A DNA stretch of 64,000 nucleotides from Parabacteroides sp. AD58 (GTDB lineage: Bacteria > Bacteroidota > Bacteroidia > Bacteroidales > Tannerellaceae), in contig NZ_CP146284.1 of the NCBI RefSeq assembly GCF_023744375.2, positions 186,001 through 250,000 of the forward strand, given 5' to 3'. Positions within the stretch are counted from its first letter, which is position 1. Every line of letters begins with the position of its first letter. A program made the translations under genes and the position numbers. This document shows positions 58,786 to 64,000 of the stretch, in pieces. A model generated the notes under the pieces. That model had not been told where the DNA came from and made no database searches. It saw only the letters and a program-made list of their open reading frames with translations.

Positions 58786-59448
58786 TTAATATTCTCTCTC
58801 ACCAAAGATATAAGTTCCCACACGTATCATGTTGCTTCCTTCTTCGATGGCCAGCTTGTAGTCGTGTGTCATTCCCATCGAAAGGATGGAAAATGCTTCC
58901 GACTGACTGAAAACACTTCCTTTTAGCTCGGTGAAAAGCTCATGCAAGGTATGAAATTCCTTGCGGATCTGTGTTTCGTCGTCTGTTAAAGTTGCCATAC
59001 CCATAATACCGCAGATTTGTACATGTGGCAAATCCGGCAGGTGATGGACCAAATCACGACATTCGTTGGGTGTAAATCCGTGTTTAGTCTCTTCTGCCGC
59101 CACATGGATTTCCAGTAAGACGCGGATGATCCGTTCATTCTTGGCCGCCTGTTTGTCTATTTCCTTCAATAGCTTCAGAGAGTCGACGCTATGAATCAGA
59201 CTGATGAATGGAGCAATCTCTTTCACCTTATTGCTTTGCAGCGGACCGATGAAATGCCATTCAATATCTTTGGGGAGAACATGCTGTTTGGCTACCAGCT
59301 CTTGAGCTCTGCTTTCTCCGAATACTCGCTGTCCGGCCTGATAAGCTTCTTGCAGAGCTTCAACCGGATGAAACTTTGAAACGGCTACAAGCGTCACTCC
59401 TTGAGGAAGTGAAGCCTGTAGTTCTTGAATATGCTGAGCTATATCCAT
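58786..59448 (-). CDS. YggS-family pyridoxal phosphate homeostasis protein
   Basis: A 220-residue PLP-binding barrel (PROSC/YggS) that buffers vitamin B6 and has no known catalytic reaction. The PLP lysine lies in LVAVSKFHPVEALQEAY (Lys26). Further motifs are VFGESRAQELVAK, IEWHFIGPLQSNKVKEI, LIHSVDSLKLL, ETKHGFTP and LSMGMTHDYKLAIEEGSNMIRVGTYIFGER, the phosphate-binding C-terminus. It lies 12 bases downstream of the DUF4494 gene, implying cotranscription. Confidence 0.93.
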   Translation of the reverse strand: MDIAQHIQELQASLPQGVTLVAVSKFHPVEALQEAYQAGQRVFGESRAQELVAKQHVLPKDIEWHFIGPLQSNKVKEIAPFISLIHSVDSLKLLKEIDKQAAKNERIIRVLLEIHVAAEETKHGFTPNECRDLVHHLPDLPHVQICGIMGMATLTDDETQIRKEFHTLHELFTELKGSVFSQSEAFSILSMGMTHDYKLAIEEGSNMIRVGTYIFGEREY

Positions 59449-59460
59449 ATATGATATGTT

Positions 59461-59964
59461 TTAGATCGTTGTTTCTGCCGCTTTCTTTTGTTCAGCAATC
59501 AGTTCTTCACCTGATTTGGGTTCAGAAGGAATGCTGTTCGGATCAAACGGGAATACGTCCATCAACTGAGTTTCTGTAACCGAAGCGATTGTATAATCGG
59601 ATAAAGTACCTTTCATGCCTTCTTCCAATACAGCGATGGCTTCTTTTAAGGTTGATGCCTGAGCCAGCATCTGGGCTGCTGTTTTCTTTTCAGCCCCGCT
59701 CTTTTCATCAAGGGTAATGAAATATACTTTTATTTTATAGTAACGATCGCCATTCTCATTGAAGAATAATTCTGAAATACGTGCACGCTTGATGTCTGTT
59801 ACCGTAAACTCACCTGTAATGAAAGGACGAATTTCTTCGATAATACGTGATTCAGCTTCAGTAAACGACAGGGCATCTACAAGATAAGGCTCTGTTACTT
59901 TCTTCTGCATACCATTTTCAAGCATCTTCTCGAAAGAGACTTTACATTCAAACCAGTTGTGCAT
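59461..59964 (-). CDS. DUF4494 family protein
   Basis: A 167-residue cytosolic protein of the Bacteroidetes DUF4494 family. It begins MHNWFECKVSFEKMLENGMQKKVTEPYLVDALSFTEAESRIIEEI and continues with GEFTVTDIKRARISELFFNENGDRYYKIKVYFITLDEKSGAEKK, the two segments that identify the family. The C-terminal tail is low in structure. Function is unknown. It is the first gene of a DUF4494-yggS-DHOD-like series with a promoter just upstream. Confidence 0.87.
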   Translation of the reverse strand: MHNWFECKVSFEKMLENGMQKKVTEPYLVDALSFTEAESRIIEEIRPFITGEFTVTDIKRARISELFFNENGDRYYKIKVYFITLDEKSGAEKKTAAQMLAQASTLKEAIAVLEEGMKGTLSDYTIASVTETQLMDVFPFDPNSIPSEPKSGEELIAEQKKAAETTI

Positions 59965-60004
59965 CTTTATTCTGTTTATATTAATATTATCTTGTTTCTT
60001 CCGA

Positions 60005-60012
60005 CAAAGGTA
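60005..60012 (-). promoter_or_regulatory. -7 promoter element (TACCTTTG) for the DUF4494-yggS unit
   Basis: On the minus strand TACCTTTG lies about 41 bases upstream of the DUF4494 start codon. The fkp gene diverges on the other side. Confidence 0.65.
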
Positions 60013-60128
60013 ATAGCAATTTATAAATAAAACAATTGATAGCTATTTTTTCGGAAATGTATTTTCGTGAATAATTTGTACTTTTATCGCCTCATAGAAT
60101 GGTATAAAATCAAGTTAAACAGAATTAC

Positions 60129-62963
60129 ATGAAGACATTGCTTTCATTGCCACCTAATTTGGTGGGTTGTTTTCATCAGATAGAAAAGGTTTCGGAAGGA
60201 GACTGGTATTGTACGTCTGATCCCGTCGGTGTCCGGTTGGGTTCGGGTGGCGGAACTACCTGGCTATTGGAATCATGTTGGCAGAAAGAAAATAAAGACA
60301 TTGACTTTTCTTCTTGGCTGGCTGCCGAAAAAAGAATCCTGCTCCATGCCGGCGGACAAAGCCGGCGTTTGCCTTCGTATGCGCCTTCGGGAAAGATTCT
60401 GACGCCTGTTCCGGTGTTCCGTTGGGCTCGCGGACAACGGCTGTCGCAGAATCTGCTGTCGTTACAGCTCCCGTTGTATCGGGAAATTATGCAGAAGGCA
60501 CCAGATTCTTTGCATACCTTAGTGGCCAGCGGAGACGTTTATATCCGCAACAGTGAGCCTTTGCAGGAAATACCTGACGTGGATGTTGTATGTTATGGCT
60601 TATGGGTTGACCCTTCACTGGCAACCAATCATGGCGTTTTCGTTTCAGATCGGAATTATCCGGACGAACTGGATTTTATGTGGCAAAAGCCTTCTTTGGA
60701 ACAGTTGGCTTCTTTGTCGGGTTCACATTTGTTCCTGATGGATATTGGTATTTGGCTGTTGAGTGACAAAGCTGTCCGGTTGTTGGCAGAGCATTCGAAG
60801 AAAGCCGACGGAAGCTGGAACTTCTACGATATGTATGGCGAATTCGGTTTGGCATTGGGGCGGAATCCGCAGGTAAAGGATGAAGCTTTGAACCAGCTGA
60901 AGGTGGCTATTCTGCCGTTGCCTGGAGGTGAGTTTTATCATTATGGGACGAGTAGGGAATTGATTTCTTCTACGTTGGCCGTACAGAACCTGGTGCGCGA
61001 CCAGCGGGCCATTATGCATCGGAAAGTCAAACCGCATCCGGCAATGTTTGTACAGAATGCCATACTGGATAAGCCTTTAACGGCTGATAATTCGGAAGTA
61101 TGGATTGAGAATAGCCATGTGTCAGGAAAATGGCAACTGGCCAACAGGCATATTATAACCGGTGTGCCACGAAATGATTGGAGTCTGACTTTGCCTGCTG
61201 GTGTTTGTGTCGATGTTGTTCCTTTGCGGGAAGCGGTTTTTGTGGCCCGTCCGTATGGTTTCTATGATGCCTTTAAGGGAAAACGGGATGATGTTTCAAC
61301 ACAGTGGATGGGAAAACCGGTGCAGGCGTGGATGCAGGAACGTCAGGTTGCATTGCCCGATTTCTCGGATTTGCAGGAAGCTCCTATATTCCCGGTTTGT
61401 ACATCTGTTGAGGAGTTAGGGCTTGTCTTACGCTGGATGATATCCGAACCAGAGTTGACCGTCGGTAAAGAAGTCTGGGAGAAAGCCGAGAAGTTGTCGG
61501 CAAATCAACTGTCTGATCAGGCTAATCTTTTGCGGTTGGTAGAACAACGGGAATCTTATTGTCGGGAAAACTGGCCAATGTTGGCAAAGAACCATGCGAA
61601 AAGTGTCTTCTATCAGTTGGATTTGGCCGATGCAGCTGAAGCCTTTGCGCGTTGGCAGTTGCCTTTGCCCGATATATTGCCTGCTGATGAACCGATCATG
61701 AAGCGCATTCATAATTATATGTTCCGTTCGAAAGCTCATCAATTGGCCGGACAACCTTGGGAAGCCGAGCAGCAGGCTGCTTTTGCCTTACTACGGGATG
61801 GCTTGTTGCAAACGCTTGATTCGGATTTACAGCGTCCGCACCGGCAAGTTTATCCCGATCAGATCGTATGGGGAAGAAGTCCAGTGCGGATTGACTTGGC
61901 TGGCGGATGGACGGATACGCCTCCGTATTGTCTTTTCTCGGGAGGAAATGTAGTAAATGTGGCGATCGAGCTGAATGGGCAGCCGCCTTTGCAGGTATAT
62001 ATCAAGCCATCAAAAGAGTATCGGATTACGTTGCGCTCAATTGATTTGGGAGCCATGGAAGAAATACATACTTGGGAAGAATTATCCGACTTCAATAAAG
62101 TGGGTTCGCCTTTTTCTATTCCGAAAGCCGCCTTGGCCTTGGCCGGATTTTTACCCCGCTTTTCAGCAGATAAGTTTACTTCATTGGAAGAACAGCTGAA
62201 GGACTTCGGCAGTGGCTTGGAGATTACGTTGTTGGCCGCTATTCCGGCAGGTTCAGGTCTGGGGACAAGTTCAATTCTGGCAGCAACCGTTTTAGGTTCG
62301 TTGTCCGACTTCTGTGGCTTGGGCTGGGATAAGAATGAAATTGGTAGCCGTACATTGATCTTGGAACAACTGCTCACTACCGGCGGCGGCTGGCAGGATC
62401 AATATGGAGGCGTATTACATGGCTTGAAGTTATTACAGACCAACGATGGCTTTTATCAGCATCCGCAAGTCCGTTGGTTGCCTGAATATCTTTTCACGGA
62501 CCCATGTTATCGATCTTGTCATATATTGTATTATACGGGAATAACCCGGACAGCAAAGCATATATTGGCAGAGATTGTTCAGGGAATGTTTCTCAACAGT
62601 GCCACGCATCTGCATATTTTAGGCGAGATGAAACGTCATGCCTTGGATATGTTCGAGGCAATTCAGTTAGGAAACTTCGAGCAGTACGGCCGTCTGGTAG
62701 GAAAGAGTTGGGAACAGAACAAGGCGCTTGATTCCGGAACAAATCCTCCGGCAGTAGAAGCCATTATCAATTGTATCAAAGACGAGGCTTTAGGCTATAA
62801 GTTACCGGGAGCCGGCGGTGGCGGATATTTATATATCGTAGCGAAAGATCCGGAAGCTGCCCGTCGGATTCGGCAGACTCTGATGACGAATCCTGCGAAC
62901 GTAAACGCTCGTCTGGTAGAAATGAATCTTTCAGATAAAGGCTTGCAGGTAAGCCGGTCTTGA
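60129..62963 (+). CDS. fkp: Bifunctional L-fucokinase/GDP-L-fucose pyrophosphorylase Fkp
   Basis: Salvage enzyme that turns free L-fucose into GDP-fucose for capsule and glycoprotein decoration. The N-terminal pyrophosphorylase has GSGGGTTWLLESC and LHAGGQSRRLPSYAPSGKI (about residues 38-90). A beta-helix-like linker follows, and the C-terminal GHMP kinase starts with GRSPVRIDLAGGWTDTPPYCLFSGG and has PAGSGLGTSSILAATVLG and LPGAGGGGYLYIVAKD (ATP-binding loops). At 944 residues it matches the known Bacteroides fragilis enzyme in size and order. It appears to be monocistronic; the only promoter-like sequence seen is an imperfect TACTTTTA near 60079. Confidence 0.96.
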   Translation: MKTLLSLPPNLVGCFHQIEKVSEGDWYCTSDPVGVRLGSGGGTTWLLESCWQKENKDIDFSSWLAAEKRILLHAGGQSRRLPSYAPSGKILTPVPVFRWARGQRLSQNLLSLQLPLYREIMQKAPDSLHTLVASGDVYIRNSEPLQEIPDVDVVCYGLWVDPSLATNHGVFVSDRNYPDELDFMWQKPSLEQLASLSGSHLFLMDIGIWLLSDKAVRLLAEHSKKADGSWNFYDMYGEFGLALGRNPQVKDEALNQLKVAILPLPGGEFYHYGTSRELISSTLAVQNLVRDQRAIMHRKVKPHPAMFVQNAILDKPLTADNSEVWIENSHVSGKWQLANRHIITGVPRNDWSLTLPAGVCVDVVPLREAVFVARPYGFYDAFKGKRDDVSTQWMGKPVQAWMQERQVALPDFSDLQEAPIFPVCTSVEELGLVLRWMISEPELTVGKEVWEKAEKLSANQLSDQANLLRLVEQRESYCRENWPMLAKNHAKSVFYQLDLADAAEAFARWQLPLPDILPADEPIMKRIHNYMFRSKAHQLAGQPWEAEQQAAFALLRDGLLQTLDSDLQRPHRQVYPDQIVWGRSPVRIDLAGGWTDTPPYCLFSGGNVVNVAIELNGQPPLQVYIKPSKEYRITLRSIDLGAMEEIHTWEELSDFNKVGSPFSIPKAALALAGFLPRFSADKFTSLEEQLKDFGSGLEITLLAAIPAGSGLGTSSILAATVLGSLSDFCGLGWDKNEIGSRTLILEQLLTTGGGWQDQYGGVLHGLKLLQTNDGFYQHPQVRWLPEYLFTDPCYRSCHILYYTGITRTAKHILAEIVQGMFLNSATHLHILGEMKRHALDMFEAIQLGNFEQYGRLVGKSWEQNKALDSGTNPPAVEAIINCIKDEALGYKLPGAGGGGYLYIVAKDPEAARRIRQTLMTNPANVNARLVEMNLSDKGLQVSRS

Positions 62964-62975
62964 CAGATACAAGAA

Positions 62976-63010
62976 ATCCGTGCCAGATCTTCATCAGTTC
63001 TGGTACGGAT
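62976..63010 (+). terminator. Hairpin after fkp
   Basis: ATCCGTGCCAGA (62976-62987) pairs with TCTGGTACGGAT (62999-63010), one G-U pair. It follows the fkp stop by 13 bases; no T-run follows, so termination strength is uncertain. Confidence 0.5.
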
Positions 63011-63016
63011 ATAAAA

Positions 63017-63055
63017 AATCCCGGCTGCTTTCTTTGGGGATAAGCAACCGGGATT
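63017..63055 (-). terminator. Intrinsic terminator of groEL
   Basis: AATCCCGGCTGCTT (63017-63030) pairs with AAGCAACCGGGATT (63042-63055) with one mismatch. On the minus strand the stem is followed by a T-run, as expected for groEL. Confidence 0.8.
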
Positions 63056-63081
63056 AGTTTATTATCTTATATGGGACGAGA

Positions 63082-64000
63082 TTACATCATACCTCCCATG
63101 CCGCCCATACCCGGATTCATTGCCGGAGCAGCCGGAGTTTCTTCTTTCTTGTCTGCGATAACACATTCAGTAGTCAAGAACATACCGGCAATTGAAGCGG
63201 CATTTTCCAAAGCTACACGAGTTACTTTAGCCGGGTCGATTACACCAGCAGCGCACAAGTTTTCGAAGCAATCCTTACGAGCATTGTAACCGAAGTCGCC
63301 TTTACCTTCCTTTACACGCTGAACGATAACGGCACCTTCTTTACCTGCGTTAGCAACGATCTGACGCAACGGCTCTTCGATGGCACGTTTAACGATTTCG
63401 ATACCTGTTGTTTCGTCTTCGTTATCGCCCTTCAAACCATCCAAAGCAGAGATGGCACGGATGTAAGCAACACCACCACCAGGAACGGTTCCTTCTTCGA
63501 TAGCTGCACGAGTTGCATGCAAAGCATCATCAACACGGTCTTTCTTTTCCTTCATTTCAACTTCAGAAGGAGCACCAACGTACAGAACAGCTACGCCACC
63601 TGCCATCTTAGCCAAACGTTCCTGAAGTTTTTCTTTATCGTAATCAGATGTAGTATTTTCCATCTGCATCTTGATCTGAGCGATACGATCCTGGATAGCT
63701 TTCTTGTCGCCGGCACCGTTTACGATAGTTGTGTTGTCTTTATTAACAACGATCTTTTCAGCAGTACCCAGCATATCCATAGTAGCGCCTTCCAGCTTCA
63801 TGCCTTTTTCTTCAGAGATAACGATACCGCCCGTCAATACAGCAATATCTTCCAGCATAGCCTTACGACGATCGCCGAAGCCCGGAGCCTTAACAGCACA
63901 GATCTTCAATGAACCACGCAGACGGTTTACAACCAAAGTAGCCAAAGCTTCGCTATCGATGTCTTCTGCGATGATCAACAACGGACGGCCGCTCTGAACT
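63082..64000 (-). CDS. groEL: Chaperonin GroEL, C-terminal part (cut by window edge)
   Basis: About 306 C-terminal codons of the 60-kDa chaperonin; the frame is open to the right edge ([58 protein letters not shown]). Conserved parts of the apical, intermediate and equatorial domains are present, including [30 protein letters not shown] and [31 protein letters not shown]. The tail ends in the expected Gly-Met repeats ([12 protein letters not shown]). It folds proteins with GroES, whose gene would be expected beyond the right edge. Confidence 0.97.
   Translation of the reverse strand, partial: VQSGRPLLIIAEDIDSEALATLVVNRLRGSLKICAVKAPGFGDRRKAMLEDIAVLTGGIVISEEKGMKLEGATMDMLGTAEKIVVNKDNTTIVNGAGDKKAIQDRIAQIKMQMENTTSDYDKEKLQERLAKMAGGVAVLYVGAPSEVEMKEKKDRVDDALHATRAAIEEGTVPGGGVAYIRAISALDGLKGDNEDETTGIEIVKRAIEEPLRQIVANAGKEGAVIVQRVKEGKGDFGYNARKDCFENLCAAGVIDPAKVTRVALENAASIAGMFLTTECVIADKKEETPAAPAMNPGMGGMGGMM

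Noticed and set aside
1..64000. tRNA or rRNA genes
   Set aside because: The gaps between genes were read for cloverleaf-like and rRNA-like sequence and none was recognised.

Overview
This window looks like chromosomal DNA from a member of the Bacteroidales, most likely Parabacteroides or a close relative. That is inferred from the gene families (Fkp, GH92, DUF4270, DUF4494, DUF4827, HU-related protein, fused CoA-disulfide reductase) and from many promoters with the Bacteroidetes -7 motif TAnnTTTG. No species call was tested. Most of the window is housekeeping DNA; accessory features are one insertion sequence, one AT-rich two-gene cassette, several intergenic repeats and a few lineage proteins.

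Layout. 1-4.2 kb: glycan hydrolase (GH3, partial), an esterase, a Nim-like flavoprotein, a tiny coiled-coil protein followed by a structured RNA, and an M28 peptidase. 4.2-17 kb: pncC/tsaD divergent from a giant TamB; an outer-membrane protein; YqgE; a minus-strand run of acetyltransferase, glycosyltransferase, recR and fabD; then tatAC. 17-25 kb: HU-related protein with a 22-bp repeat array in its leader, GH92 mannosidase, Ca/Na antiporter, AraC regulator, a NagB-like/PIG-L fusion and a ThuA protein. 25-34 kb: recJ-recQ, then a tight run of threonylcarbamoyl-AMP synthase, polyprenyl-phosphate sugar transferase, ClC channel and fmt. 34-40 kb: DUF4270 lipoprotein, a GlgA N-half protein, panC-panD, Nudix hydrolase and M13 peptidase. 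40.4-42.3 kb: an IS1182-type insertion sequence. 42.5-52 kb: a secreted Trp/Tyr/Gly- and Ser/Arg/Gly-rich protein with a FadL-type porin, an ECF sigma factor with a small companion ORF, rpe, a short ComEC, a DHH phosphoesterase, a DUF4827 lipoprotein and glmM. 52-60 kb: a four-module persulfide enzyme with a riboswitch-like leader, a second 21-22-bp repeat array, and an O-acyltransferase cassette flanked by 81-bp direct repeats. 60-64 kb: fkp and the C-terminal part of groEL.

How genes work together. TsaD and the TsaC-type protein are both in the t6A tRNA modification pathway. RecJ, RecQ and RecR belong to RecFOR-type recombination repair. PanC and PanD lead to pantothenate. Fkp, GlmM and the sugar transferase feed surface glycan synthesis, and the MBOAT/SGNH pair probably O-acylates such a glycan. 

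Most interesting points: (1) the acyltransferase cassette sits between two copies of the 3' end plus terminator of a dihydroorotate-dehydrogenase-like gene, as att sites would; (2) the persulfide enzyme leader can form a riboswitch-like fold whose closing arm has two alternative partners, one next to the start codon; (3) two non-coding arrays share a 21-22-bp period but not a sequence; (4) a 30-nt hairpin element occurs twice, 33.5 kb apart. I could not run searches or folding software, so these rest on reading by eye.
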